NCBI RefSeq assembly: GCF_019933235.1
Contig: NZ_CP082945.1
Coordinates: forward strand, 3,410,001-3,474,000
Length of the DNA: 64,000 bases
Source: Streptomyces angustmyceticus
Lineage (GTDB): Bacteria; Actinomycetota; Actinomycetes; Streptomycetales; Streptomycetaceae
Direction of reading: 5' to 3'
Both the position numbers and the translations under genes were made by a program. This document shows, one piece after another, positions 29,707 to 38,263 of the stretch (positions are counted from its first letter, which is position 1; each line of letters begins with the position of its first letter). The notes below the pieces were generated by a model, which saw only the letters and a program-made list of their open reading frames with translations, did not search any database and was not told where the DNA came from.

Positions 29707-30119
29707 GGACCTATTCTTCCGCGTCCGGGGGGTTCCAGGCGCGTCAGGAAGTGGCGGCGGCGCGAGATGGAGCCTCGGGTGGGGGGCGTTCGGCACAGCG
29801 GGCTGCATTCACCGATGCTCGCAAGCGACGTTGAATCACTGGTAACGCGGATATGGCGGCCAGGCAAGCGGGGTGCTACTCCCAGGCGATTTCCGGTCCC
29901 GCCGGGGGCTGTTGGCGAGGGGCCGGTGGCCGGGGACGCGGCCCGGCCGCTCCTGGGGCGCCCCGGGTCCAGGGCCCGGTACCCGGGGCCGCCGCCGGGG
30001 CCCGTCCCCCTGTGCCTCCCCCGGGGCCGCCGCCGTCACACACCCGGTGTTCTCCGGGGTGCGCGGCCGCGTTTGTCCGGGGTGCGGGCCGCCGCGGCCC
30101 GCACCCCGGTCCGTCCGTC
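29707..30119. other. Intergenic region upstream of ppk with hairpin
   Basis: No gene is seen in 413 bases. On the minus strand GTGATTCAAC...CGGTGAATGC (about 29805-29840) has two PHO-half-like TTCA elements 25 bp apart but in opposite orientation. A 14-bp perfect stem at 30077-30090/30096-30109 with a GCCGC loop lies 11 bp past the ABC permease stop and is the likely terminator of that operon. Confidence 0.6.
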
Positions 30120-31163
30120 TCAGCCGTGCCGGCGCCGCATCACCCGGAAGGCGATCACGGTCAGCGCCGCCGTGAGCGCCAGCACGATCCCCGCCTCGAT
30201 CCACGCCAGCGGCCAGTGGTGCGAGGCCGGGTGGTGGTCCATGTACTGGCCGACGACACCGTGCTGCCGCAGACAGTCCTCGTAGCCGGCGGCGGCGTCG
30301 CACGGGGAGTCGGACAGCCGGGCGCCGGAGCGGGTGTAGTGCCCCTGCCCCACCAGCCACGAGTCGTCCGGCACCTGGGCCGGCCGGTCCTTGGGGAACT
30401 CGGTGGTCACGGCCGGCAGCAGGTACGGCCTGAGCTGGGCCAGCACGACCTGCACCGCCACCACGACGCCGAGGGTCACGCCCATCGACAGCACCGTACG
30501 GCGCAGCAGCAGACCGGCCAGTACGCCGACCGCCAGGGCCAGCAGGGCGTAGGCGACCGGGACGGGGCCGAGGGCGTGGAAGCCGAGGGTGGAGTACCAG
30601 TAGAAGCCGGAGACCTCGTCGCCGGCGACCTGCCAGAGCCAGGTGTAGACCAGCGAGAGCGCCGTGGCGGCGCCGGCCACGGCCAGCGCGGGCAGCCCGG
30701 TCTTCGCGGCCAGCCAGCGCAGCGGGCCCACCGACTGGGTCAGGACCAGCTTGTGGGTGCCGGCCTCCAGCTCGCGGGCGATCAGCGGGGCGCCGAGGAA
30801 CAGCCCGATGAGCGCGGGCAGCAGCACCAGGCCCGTTTCGGCCAGCCGCAGGGACGGGCCGAAGGTGTCGCGGAAGGCGGTGACCGCCTTCTGGGTGCCG
30901 TCGCAGCACGGATCGAGGGAGATCTGCGAGCAGCCGGCGATGTGGTGGGCGTCGATGAAGGCGGCCGTCTGGCCGCGCAGCACCGCGCACCAGACCGCGC
31001 CGGCGGCCGCCGCGGCCAGCAGCACGCCGAGGACCAGGCGGTGCTGGCGCCACACCAGCCAGAGGAGCCCGCCCAGCGGCGCGCGGCCGTCCCTCTCCCG
31101 GGTTCCGCCCGGGTCGCCCGTCGTGCCGCGCCCGTTCGTACCGGGGTGTGCCGTGGTGGTCAT
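30120..31163 (-). CDS. ABC transporter permease (ABC-2 type)
   Basis: A 347-aa membrane protein with six predicted hydrophobic spans: near residues 44-62 (VLGVLLAAAAAGAVW), 110-130, 160-180, 198-220, 225-245 and 320-340. A large external loop after the first helix has a Cys cluster (GCSQISLDPCCDGT), and a second one before the last helix has SPCDAAAGYEDC, so disulfides are likely. No substrate can be read. ATG 31163 overlaps the ATPase gene stop by 4 bp (ATGA). Confidence 0.85.
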   Translation of the reverse strand: MTTTAHPGTNGRGTTGDPGGTRERDGRAPLGGLLWLVWRQHRLVLGVLLAAAAAGAVWCAVLRGQTAAFIDAHHIAGCSQISLDPCCDGTQKAVTAFRDTFGPSLRLAETGLVLLPALIGLFLGAPLIARELEAGTHKLVLTQSVGPLRWLAAKTGLPALAVAGAATALSLVYTWLWQVAGDEVSGFYWYSTLGFHALGPVPVAYALLALAVGVLAGLLLRRTVLSMGVTLGVVVAVQVVLAQLRPYLLPAVTTEFPKDRPAQVPDDSWLVGQGHYTRSGARLSDSPCDAAAGYEDCLRQHGVVGQYMDHHPASHHWPLAWIEAGIVLALTAALTVIAFRVMRRRHG

Positions 31164-32251
31164 GCCGCCGCTCCCTTGCCGCTGTGGTGGTCGTGCGCTG
31201 TGCCCGCCGCGCCGCCCGGCGGGCCGTCCCGGCCGCCCGGACGGCTCCCCGGGCCGGGCGGTCCGTTGCGCGGCATGCCGGGGATGCCCGGCTTGTTGCC
31301 GGGCCGGCGGTGCCACCGCGCCGGGACCGGCTCCGCGCTCGGCGCTATCAGTGCGGGCGCGTCGGGCGCGCGCAGATAGGCGAGCAGAAGTTCCTCCAGG
31401 GACGGTTCGGCCGTCTCCCAGGGCCCGGCGGCGACCGTGCCCAGGCGCCGTACGACCGTGGTGAAGCGGCGCCCCGACGTCTGGGTGTCGATGACCGTGT
31501 GGGCCGCGATCGCGCCCGGCAGCGCCGCGCCCCGGTGCTCCCCCATCACCAGGGCGTGCGCGCCGATGAGGTCGTCGACCTCGCCCGCGAGCCGGATCCG
31601 GCCGCCGCCCAGCACCAGCAGGTAGTCGCAGACCCCGTCCAGCTCGGCGAGCAGGTCCGAGGACAGCACGACGGTCGTGCCCAGCTCTGCGGCCTGGGCC
31701 AGCAGCAGCGCGGTCGTGCGGTGCCGGGCGATCGGGTCGAGACCGGCCAGCGGCTCGTCGAGCAGCAGGAGTTCGGGGCTCGTGGCGAAGGCGAGGGCGA
31801 GACCGAGGAGGGTGCGCTGTCCGCCGGAGAGGGCGCCGGCCCGGACGCCGAGGGGCACCCGGCCCTCCCGGACGATCCGCTCGGCGCACCGCGCGTTCCA
31901 GCGGCCGGGGTTGAGCGCGCGGCCCAGCCGCAGCGTCTCGGCGACCGTCAGCCGGGGGTAGAGGGGCGTGCCCTGGGTGAGGTGGGCGGTGCGGGCGCGG
32001 TTCGCGGCGGTGGCCGGGGCCGCGCCGCCGACCCGTACGGTCCCCTCGCTGGGGCGGGTCAGGCCGGAGACGAGCGAGAGCAGGGTGCTCTTTCCGGCGC
32101 CGCCGGGGCCGACCAGTGCGCAGATGCGGCCGGCCGGCAGCCGGAAGGTGCAGTCGCGCAGGGCCCAGCGCAGGCGGTGGCGCCTGCCGAGGCCGATCGC
32201 CTCGACGGCGGTGCGCCCCGAGGCGCGGCCGGTCACCTGGTCCGTAGCCAT
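31160..32251 (-). CDS. ABC transporter ATP-binding protein (YtrB/CcmA-like)
   Basis: A 363-aa ATPase. Walker A is ALVGPGGAGKST, the signature ALSGGQRTLLGLA, Walker B LLLLDEPLAGLD, and the switch region has LSSDLLAEL, in which His is replaced by Ser-Asp as in many CcmA-type exporters. A C-terminal extension of about 130 residues ends in a Pro/Gly/Arg-rich tail with HDHHSGK. It pairs with the permease through a 4-bp overlap. Systems of this type are usually preceded by a GntR/YtrA repressor gene; none is present, yet an operator-like palindrome sits 31 bp upstream (32282-32297). Confidence 0.88.
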   Translation of the reverse strand: MATDQVTGRASGRTAVEAIGLGRRHRLRWALRDCTFRLPAGRICALVGPGGAGKSTLLSLVSGLTRPSEGTVRVGGAAPATAANRARTAHLTQGTPLYPRLTVAETLRLGRALNPGRWNARCAERIVREGRVPLGVRAGALSGGQRTLLGLALAFATSPELLLLDEPLAGLDPIARHRTTALLLAQAAELGTTVVLSSDLLAELDGVCDYLLVLGGGRIRLAGEVDDLIGAHALVMGEHRGAALPGAIAAHTVIDTQTSGRRFTTVVRRLGTVAAGPWETAEPSLEELLLAYLRAPDAPALIAPSAEPVPARWHRRPGNKPGIPGMPRNGPPGPGSRPGGRDGPPGGAAGTAHDHHSGKGAAA

Positions 32252-32281
32252 CGGCCGCTCACCCGTCCCCCCGAGTCATTC

Positions 32282-32297
32282 CACTAATTAAGTAGTG
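32282..32297. promoter_or_regulatory. GntR/YtrA-like palindromic operator
   Basis: CACTAATTAAGTAGTG is a 16-bp palindrome with a single mismatched pair, strikingly AT-rich for this genome. It lies 31 bp upstream of the ABC ATPase start and 56 bp upstream of the divergent GNAT gene. YtrA-type GntR repressors bind such ACTA-TAGT palindromes. The cognate regulator gene is not in the neighbourhood. Confidence 0.55.
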
Positions 32298-32352
32298 AAA
32301 GGGTGGGGGAAATGGGCTGCGCCTGTCAACCTCCGCTGCCTACGCTGACCGG

Positions 32353-32970
32353 GTGCCCACCCCCTCCGCACCCGTGACGCCGCCGCTGCCGTACACCCCC
32401 CGCTACCCGATACGCACCGAACGCCTGGATCTGCGCCCCGTCACCCCCGACGACCTCCCCGCGATCCACGCCTACCAGCGCCGCCCCGAGGTCTGCCGCT
32501 ACCTCTACTGGGGCCCCCTCGACGAAGCCGGCTCCCGGGCCTCGGTCGCCGCCAAGGCCGCCCGCACCACGCTGCGCGAGCCCGGCGACCTCCTCCAGCT
32601 CGCCGTCGTCGTCCGCGAGAGCGGCACCCTGGTCGGCGACGTCACCTTCGTCTGGCGCAGCAGCGAGCACCGCCAGGGCGGCATCGGCTACGTCTTCCAC
32701 CCCGACCACGCCGGCCACGGCTACGCCACCGAGGCGAGCCGGGCGCTGCTGAAACTGGGCTTCGAGGAGCTGCACCTGCACCGCGTCCAGGCCGAGTTGG
32801 ACGGCCGCAACACCGCCTCGGCCCGGCTGCTCGAACGCCTGGGGATGCGCCGGGAGGGCCACCTGCGGGAGAACGAGTTCCTCGACGGGGAGTGGAGCGA
32901 CGAGGTCGTCTACGCGATGCTGGCGCGCGAATGGCGGGCGCGGCAGGACGAGCGCGCCCGGCAGCGGTGA
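32353..32970 (+). CDS. GNAT-family N-acetyltransferase (RimJ/RimL-like)
   Basis: A 205-aa acetyltransferase. The N-terminal strand YPIRTERLDLRPVTPDDLPAIHAYQ and the acetyl-CoA loop FHPDHAGHGYATEASRALLKLGFEELHLHRVQAELDGRNTASARLLERLGM are typical of the RimJ/RimL branch, which acetylates protein or antibiotic amines. The substrate is unknown. GTG 32353 follows TACGCT by 7 bases without a ribosome site, suggesting a leaderless mRNA. Its stop codon touches the terminator of the convergent mshD gene. Confidence 0.88.
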   Translation: MPTPSAPVTPPLPYTPRYPIRTERLDLRPVTPDDLPAIHAYQRRPEVCRYLYWGPLDEAGSRASVAAKAARTTLREPGDLLQLAVVVRESGTLVGDVTFVWRSSEHRQGGIGYVFHPDHAGHGYATEASRALLKLGFEELHLHRVQAELDGRNTASARLLERLGMRREGHLRENEFLDGEWSDEVVYAMLAREWRARQDERARQR

Positions 32971-32975
32971 AAAAA

Positions 32976-33003
32976 CGGGGCGGACCCTGGTGGGCCCGCC
33001 CCG
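32976..33003 (-). terminator. mshD terminator
   Basis: CGGGGCGGACCC (32976-32987) pairs with GGGCCCGCCCCG (32992-33003) with one mismatch. Read on the minus strand the stem is followed directly by TTTTTT, a textbook intrinsic terminator, 25 bp past the mshD stop. Confidence 0.88.
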
Positions 33004-33028
33004 CGGCACGCTCGTCCGGCGCCCGGTC

Positions 33029-33967
33029 TCACGTCTCCGAGCGGTACATCAGATCCGTCTCGTGCGTGGCGAACCCCATGCGCTCGTACACGCTCACCGC
33101 CGCCGCGTTGTCCGCGTCGACGTAGAGCATCGCCGTCGGCAGTCCCTGGCCCGCGAGGTGCCGCAGCCCGACCGTCGTCAGCGCCTTGCCCAGGCCGCCG
33201 CCCTGGGCGCCCGGCCGCACCCCGAGCACATAGACCTCACCGAGGCCGTCGTCGGCGTGCACCTTGGTCCAGTGGAAGCCGACCAGCCGGCCGTCCTTCT
33301 CCGCCAGGAAGAAACCCTTCGGGTCGAACCACGCCTCGCCCTTGCGGTCGTCCAGATCGCGCTGGATCAGCGACCCCTGCTCCGGGTGGTGGGCGAAGGC
33401 CGCCGCGTTCACCTCCAGCCAGGCCGCGTCGTCGGTGCCCGGCTGGAAGGTGCGCACGGACACCCCCTCGGGGAGCACCGGCTCCGGCAGCTCCAGGTCC
33501 GTCAGCGAGCGCCGCATCTGGCGCAGCTCCCGGAACATCGTCAGCCCGAGGGTCTGGGCGAGGTGCCGCGCGGCCGGATGCCCGCCGTGGGCCCAGACCC
33601 GCAGCCGGCGCCCGGACTGCTCCAGCAGCTCGCCGCCCAGCGCCCGGCCGTGCCCGCGGCCGCGGTGGCCCGGGTGCACCACCAGCTCGGCGGCCGGCGC
33701 CTCCACCGGGTCGGTGTCCTCCAGCTGCCCGTACGCGACCAGCTCCTCGGCCTCGTCGCCGCGCGAGTACAGCAGCACATGGCGCACGCCCGGGCGCACG
33801 CCCCCGCGCAGCTGCAGCCGCCCCTGCTCGGACACGGCGGGCTGCCCGTCCGTACGGGCGGCCCGCTCGATCAGCCCGGCGACGGCCGCCGCCTCCTCCG
33901 GCGCGAGCTCGTCGACCACCTGGATCCTGCGGCCGGCCCGGCCCATCTCCTGTGCAGCGTCAGTCAT
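33029..33967 (-). CDS. mshD: Mycothiol synthase MshD
   Basis: A 312-aa protein of two tandem GNAT domains that acetylates Cys-GlcN-Ins to give mycothiol, the main actinobacterial thiol. The first domain has AAELVVHPGHRGRGHGRALGGELLEQSGRRLRVWAHGG. The second has GLGEVYVLGVRPGAQGGGLGKALTTVGLRHLAGQG and YVDADNAAAVSVYERMGF. ATG 33967 gives the family length; TACGCT lies 6 bases upstream, fitting a leaderless transcript. A GC-rich inverted repeat overlaps the expected -35 region (33983-34004). mshA is at 20140-21510. Confidence 0.95.
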   Translation of the reverse strand: MTDAAQEMGRAGRRIQVVDELAPEEAAAVAGLIERAARTDGQPAVSEQGRLQLRGGVRPGVRHVLLYSRGDEAEELVAYGQLEDTDPVEAPAAELVVHPGHRGRGHGRALGGELLEQSGRRLRVWAHGGHPAARHLAQTLGLTMFRELRQMRRSLTDLELPEPVLPEGVSVRTFQPGTDDAAWLEVNAAAFAHHPEQGSLIQRDLDDRKGEAWFDPKGFFLAEKDGRLVGFHWTKVHADDGLGEVYVLGVRPGAQGGGLGKALTTVGLRHLAGQGLPTAMLYVDADNAAAVSVYERMGFATHETDLMYRSET

Positions 33968-33982
33968 GTGTGCAGCGTACGA

Positions 33983-34004
33983 CCCCGCCGGGCTCCCGGC
34001 GGGG
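33983..34004. promoter_or_regulatory. Inverted repeat in mshD promoter region
   Basis: CCCCGCCGG (33983-33991) and CCGGCGGGG (33996-34004) form a perfect 9-bp inverted repeat with a 4-bp spacer. It is immediately upstream of the mshD -10 (TACGCT, 33974-33979), where it could act as an operator; it is not placed to terminate either divergent gene. Confidence 0.4.
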
Positions 34005-34121
34005 CACCACCCGCGCTCCCCGCCCCTGTCGGCAACCCGCTCGTCACCAGGAGACCCCTGTTGCACTACGCGCGTCGACAATAAGCTGCCGTCCGCTCAG
34101 GACCATCCAGGAGGGGACCAC

Positions 34122-35930
34122 ATGCCAGCGACACCGCAACGGGGCCGCACCGCAAGACGTTTGACGATCGGCGCCGCCGTACTGGCCGCCGCCGGGCTCA
34201 CCGCCGCCGCTGTGCCGGCCGGCGCCGACACCGGCCACGCCGCCCGGACCGGCCGCACCGTCGATGTGCAGCTGCTCTCCTTCAACGACTTCCACGGCAA
34301 TCTCGAACCGCCGCAGGGCTCCTCCGGCACGGTCGAGGAGGCCCAGCCGGACGGCACGAAGAAGACCGTCCCCGCGGGCGGCGTGGAGTACCTCGCGCAG
34401 TCCCTGCGCACGGCCCGCAAGGGTCACCCCTACTCGGTCACCGCCGCGGCCGGCGACCTGGTCGGCGCCAGCCCGCTGCTGTCCGGGCTGTTCCACGACG
34501 AGCCGACCGTCGAGGCCATGAACAAGCTGGGTCTGGACGTCACCTCGGTCGGCAACCACGAATTCGACGAGGGCCGCACCGAGTTGACCCGCCTGCAGAA
34601 GGGCGGCTGCCACCCGAAGGACGGCTGCTACGAGAAGGGCAGGAAGTTCCGGGGCGCGGACTTCCCCTACCTCACCGCCAACGTCACGGACGAGAAGACC
34701 GGCAAGCCGCTGCTCAAGCCGTACACCGTCTGGCGGCACAAGGGCGTCAAGATCGGCTTCATCGGGGTGACCCTGGAGGGCACCCCGGACATCGTCAACG
34801 CCGACGGCATCAAGGGCCTGAAGTTCCACGACGAGGTCGCCACGATCAACAAGTACGCCAAGGTGCTGAACAAGCAGGGCGTGAAGTCGATCGTCGCGCT
34901 CATCCACGAGGGCGGCATGCCCGCCTCCACCTCGTACAACTACCACTGCGACAGCCCCGGCCCCGGCGACGGCATCTCCGGCCCGATCACCGACATCGCC
35001 AAGCACGTCACCTCCAAGGTCGACGCGCTGGTCACCGGCCATACCCACCAGGCGTACGCCTGCACCATCCCGGACCCCTCCGGCCGGCCGCGCACCGTCA
35101 CCTCCGCCGCGTCCTACGGCAAGCTCTACACCGACACCACGCTGACCTACGACCGCCGCACCCGTGACATCGTGCGGACCAGCGTCAAGGCCCCCGGCGC
35201 GGCCAACCACGTCGTCGACCGCGCCCAGCCCAAGGCCGCGGACATGACGTCGCTGATCACCCGCTGGAACAAGCTGGCCGCGCCGGTCGCCGGCCGCCCC
35301 GTCGGCCACATCTCCGCCGACATCGCGGGCCGCGGCGCCACCACCCCCGAGTCACCGCTCGGCGACGTCATCTCCGACGCCCAGCTGGAGGCCACCGCGG
35401 CCGACGGCAAGGGCGGCGCCCAGCTCGCCCTGATGAACCCCGGCGGGGTGCGCTCCGACCTCGCCTTCACGGCGTCCGGCTCGGAGGGCGACGGGGTCGT
35501 CACCTACGGGGAGGCGTTCACCGTCCAGCCCTTCACCAACATGATGAACGTCGTCGACCTCACCGGTGCCCAGCTGCTCACCGCACTCCAGCAGCAGGTC
35601 AGCGGCCCCAACGAGGCATCCCCCAAGATCCTCCAGGTCTCGAAGGGCCTCACCTACACCCTCGACATGACCAAGAAGGGCGCCGACCGCGTCGTCAAGG
35701 ACTCCGTGAAGCTCAACGGCACGGCCCTCGACCCGGCCAAGACCTACCGCGTCGCGATGAACGAGTTCCTGGCCGGCGGCGGCGACGGCTTCGCCGCCTT
35801 CAAGAACGGCACCGACAAGTACGTCGGCCCCTCCGACCTCGACGCCTTCACCGCCTACCTCACCGCCCACTCCTCGGCGACCAACCCCCTCACCCCGCCC
35901 AAGGCGGACCGGATCACGGTCGTGAAGTAA
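34122..35930 (+). CDS. Secreted bifunctional metallophosphatase / 5'-nucleotidase
   Basis: A 602-aa exported enzyme. A twin-arginine-like signal (GRTARRLTIGAAVLAAAGLTAAAVPAGA) is followed by the metallophosphatase domain with LLSFNDFHGNLEP, AAGDLVGASPL, VGNHEFDEG, and TGHTHQAYAC, and then the C-terminal nucleotidase domain (LALMNPGGVRSDL, GEAFTVQPFTNMMN, NEFLAGGGDGFAAF). It releases phosphate from extracellular nucleotides, so it belongs to phosphate scavenging; no clear PHO box is seen immediately upstream. AGGAGGGG precedes ATG 34122. TTGCAC and TAAGCT at about 34061-34087 may form the promoter. A strong terminator follows. Confidence 0.94.
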   Translation: MPATPQRGRTARRLTIGAAVLAAAGLTAAAVPAGADTGHAARTGRTVDVQLLSFNDFHGNLEPPQGSSGTVEEAQPDGTKKTVPAGGVEYLAQSLRTARKGHPYSVTAAAGDLVGASPLLSGLFHDEPTVEAMNKLGLDVTSVGNHEFDEGRTELTRLQKGGCHPKDGCYEKGRKFRGADFPYLTANVTDEKTGKPLLKPYTVWRHKGVKIGFIGVTLEGTPDIVNADGIKGLKFHDEVATINKYAKVLNKQGVKSIVALIHEGGMPASTSYNYHCDSPGPGDGISGPITDIAKHVTSKVDALVTGHTHQAYACTIPDPSGRPRTVTSAASYGKLYTDTTLTYDRRTRDIVRTSVKAPGAANHVVDRAQPKAADMTSLITRWNKLAAPVAGRPVGHISADIAGRGATTPESPLGDVISDAQLEATAADGKGGAQLALMNPGGVRSDLAFTASGSEGDGVVTYGEAFTVQPFTNMMNVVDLTGAQLLTALQQQVSGPNEASPKILQVSKGLTYTLDMTKKGADRVVKDSVKLNGTALDPAKTYRVAMNEFLAGGGDGFAAFKNGTDKYVGPSDLDAFTAYLTAHSSATNPLTPPKADRITVVK

Positions 35931-35946
35931 CACGCGGCAGCACAGG

Positions 35947-35974
35947 GGGCGGCCGGTGAAACCACCGGCCGCCC
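35947..35974 (+). terminator. Terminator after nucleotidase gene
   Basis: GGGCGGCCGGTG (35947-35958) pairs perfectly with CACCGGCCGCCC (35963-35974) around AAAC and is followed by TTCTTCTTG. Confidence 0.92.
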
Positions 35975-35996
35975 TTCTTCTTGCCCCGCCCCGTCC

Positions 35997-36923
35997 TCAC
36001 CCCGTCCCGAACCACGTCTCCGCGAGGGAGTCCAGGGTCGGTCGGGGCGGGGCGGGCAGTTCGCGGAGGTACCAGGGCAGGTTGCTGTAGCGGTGCAGCA
36101 GGGTGTGGGCGAGGAGGGTGGCGGGGGCGAAGGTCTCACCGTAGGCGCGGAGGACGCGGGTGAGGAGGCGGGGGTCGCCGCGGGAGACGAAGAGGCCGAC
36201 GGCGACGAAGTCGTAGGCGCGGGAGCCGATCATGGCGGGTTCGAAGTCGAGGAGGCCGGTGAGCCGCCAGTCGTCGTGCTCGTCGACGGTCAGATGCTGG
36301 CGCATGAACTCGGTGTGGAGGAGGACGGCGGGCCCGGGGGCGGCCGGGGGCGCGGCGTCGAGGAAGCCGGGGATCTGCTCCAGCCAGGGTTCGGGCAGGC
36401 CGTGGGCGCGCTGCCGGGCGACCGCCGTGCCGCGCTGCCGGCCGGTGAAGGCGTCCCAGTCGCCGGGGCCGAGCACGTCGGCGAGCGGTGCGGTGTCCCG
36501 GGCGTGCAGGGCGGCCAGGGTCTCCCCCGCCTCGGTGGCGATCCGGTCCCGCTCGGCCGGGGGTATCCGCGGCCAGGCGACGGCGAGATCGGTGCCGCGC
36601 AGCCGGGACATCAGGACGTAGCGCCAGCCGTTCTCGCAGGCACCGGCGTCGTGGAGGTACGGGGTGGGGACGGGGAGTTGGCCCTGCAGATGGGCGAGCA
36701 CCCGGGCCTCAACCAGGCCGTCGGTCGCGGCGGAGGCCGGGAAGAGCTTGAGGACGTAGCGGTCCCCGACGGCGTAGACGGGCTGGGAGCCGGCGGGAAA
36801 GCGGATCAGGGGGCCCGCGCGCAGACCGAGCCGGTCGCAGAGCGCGGCGGCGCCCGGCCGCATCACCGCTTCGTCGGGGACGATCGCGTCCCACTCGTCG
36901 TCCGTGTCCACACGAGGCAGCAT
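35997..36923 (-). CDS. Aminoglycoside phosphotransferase (APH)-family protein
   Basis: A 308-aa kinase-fold protein. The nucleotide-binding lysine is in YVLKLFP, and the catalytic loop reads LLHTEFMRQHLTV where canonical APHs have HGDxxxxN, so the Asp and Asn positions are Glu and His. The metal-binding DFE follows in GLLDFEPAMIGSRAYDF. Actinomycetes carry many such proteins, some inactivating antibiotics, others with metabolite kinase roles; substrate unknown. ATG 36923 is 6 bases after TACCGT, so probably leaderless. The catalytic-loop change may be subfamily-specific rather than inactivating. Confidence 0.82.
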   Translation of the reverse strand: MLPRVDTDDEWDAIVPDEAVMRPGAAALCDRLGLRAGPLIRFPAGSQPVYAVGDRYVLKLFPASAATDGLVEARVLAHLQGQLPVPTPYLHDAGACENGWRYVLMSRLRGTDLAVAWPRIPPAERDRIATEAGETLAALHARDTAPLADVLGPGDWDAFTGRQRGTAVARQRAHGLPEPWLEQIPGFLDAAPPAAPGPAVLLHTEFMRQHLTVDEHDDWRLTGLLDFEPAMIGSRAYDFVAVGLFVSRGDPRLLTRVLRAYGETFAPATLLAHTLLHRYSNLPWYLRELPAPPRPTLDSLAETWFGTG

Positions 36924-37093
36924 GCGCGGACGGTAGGACGGGGAAAGGCCAGGCGGCAAAGGGTTTTCCGGCGGGACCGCGCGTCATCGCGGCGTCTTGC
37001 GGCCGGAGTTCGGGCCCCGTGGAACCTCGCCGGGCCCGCCTCTGCGGCCTGCCCGGGCCGGCGGGCCGCCGGGGGCACCGGCGGCCGGGCCGG

Positions 37094-37975
37094 TCAGGTG
37101 AAGTCGGCGGCGTGGTCCTCGGCCCACCGGGCGAAGGTGCGGGCCGGGCGGCCGGTGACCTGTTCGACGGCGTCCGAGACGGGGAAGGGCGGGGCGTCGA
37201 CGGTGGCGCCGAACATCCGGACCAGTTCCCGTGCGGCCTCCTTGGTCAGGTACCGCCCCACCATCGCCTCGGCCGCCTCCTCCTCGGAGATCTGCTCGAC
37301 CCTGATCTCCCGGCCGGTCGCGCGTCCGATCGCGGCGACCTGCTGGGCGAGGGTCATCCGCTCGGGGCCGGTGACGACGTACGCCCTGCCGAGGTGCGTG
37401 CCGGTGCGGTCCAGGAGGGCGACGGCCGCGACGTCGGCGAGGTCGGCCTCGTGGACGGGGACGCTCTGGGCGCCCGGGTGCGCCTCGCGCACCACACCGG
37501 CCGCGCGGATGGAGGGGGCCCAGGCCAGGGCGTTGGTGGCGTAGTTGCCGCCGCGGACGACGGTCCACTCCAGGCCGGAGTCGCGCACCGCGCGCTCCAG
37601 TCCGGCGTGCAGCCGGGCGATGAAGTGGGTGTCGTCGGCCGGGGTACCGGTCACCGCCATCGAGGAGTTGAGCACCACCCGGCGGACCCCGGCCCGGACG
37701 GCGGCGTCGAGCACCGCGACCGCGGCGGCGTCGCCGCCGGCCGCGAGATTGAGGAACAGGGCGTCGGCTCCGGCCAGCAGCGGGGCGAGGTCGCCGGTGC
37801 CGGTGAGGTCGGCGCGGACCGTCTCGGCCGCGGCCGGCAGCCCGGCGCGCGCCGGGTCGCGGGTCAGCGCGCGCACCGCGGCGCCGTCGGCGAGGAGCCG
37901 GCCGACAAGGCTGCGGCCGATGTTGCCTGTTGCCCCGGACACCACGATCAGGGGGCGGTCTTGTGGCGATGTCAT
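37094..37975 (-). CDS. NAD(P)H-binding NmrA/SDR-like protein
   Basis: A 293-aa atypical short-chain dehydrogenase of the NmrA/HSCARG type. It opens with a Rossmann loop IVVSGATGNIGRSLV, followed by VRALTRDP, then VVLNSSMAVTG and a C-terminal domain with EEAAEAMVGRYLTKEAARELVRM. It lacks the YxxxK catalytic pair of classical SDRs, which favours a redox-sensing or regulatory role over a dehydrogenase. ATG 37975 was chosen. It stands alone, convergent with nothing, 170 bp from the phosphotransferase gene. Confidence 0.85.
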   Translation of the reverse strand: MTSPQDRPLIVVSGATGNIGRSLVGRLLADGAAVRALTRDPARAGLPAAAETVRADLTGTGDLAPLLAGADALFLNLAAGGDAAAVAVLDAAVRAGVRRVVLNSSMAVTGTPADDTHFIARLHAGLERAVRDSGLEWTVVRGGNYATNALAWAPSIRAAGVVREAHPGAQSVPVHEADLADVAAVALLDRTGTHLGRAYVVTGPERMTLAQQVAAIGRATGREIRVEQISEEEAAEAMVGRYLTKEAARELVRMFGATVDAPPFPVSDAVEQVTGRPARTFARWAEDHAADFT

Positions 37976-38263
37976 GGGATGACCACCGTCTTCCGTTTGC
38001 CGGTCGGAGGAATTCTGGAAGTGAGGAGCGCGGGCAGGTGTGCCGGGCGGGGAGGTCGGGCAAGGGGGACAGGGCGGACGGAGATCGACGGGCCCTGACA
38101 TGGTGTGCACTGTCGCCCAGGTCACCAAGAGGTGTGACGGTAGTTCAGGTCGGCCCACAAGCAGGGCAATTTTTTATCAAGACCGACGCGACAACCTTCG
38201 CGTATCCGACTTACTGCCGGTGCAACTTGCGTTCGAGGGTCCCGCCCGTGGTGGGATGGACGG

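Noticed and set aside
29800..29845. PHO box upstream of ppk
   Set aside because: Two TTCA-like halves are in opposite orientation and not in 11-nt phase, unlike the true PHO boxes in the window; kept only as a note.
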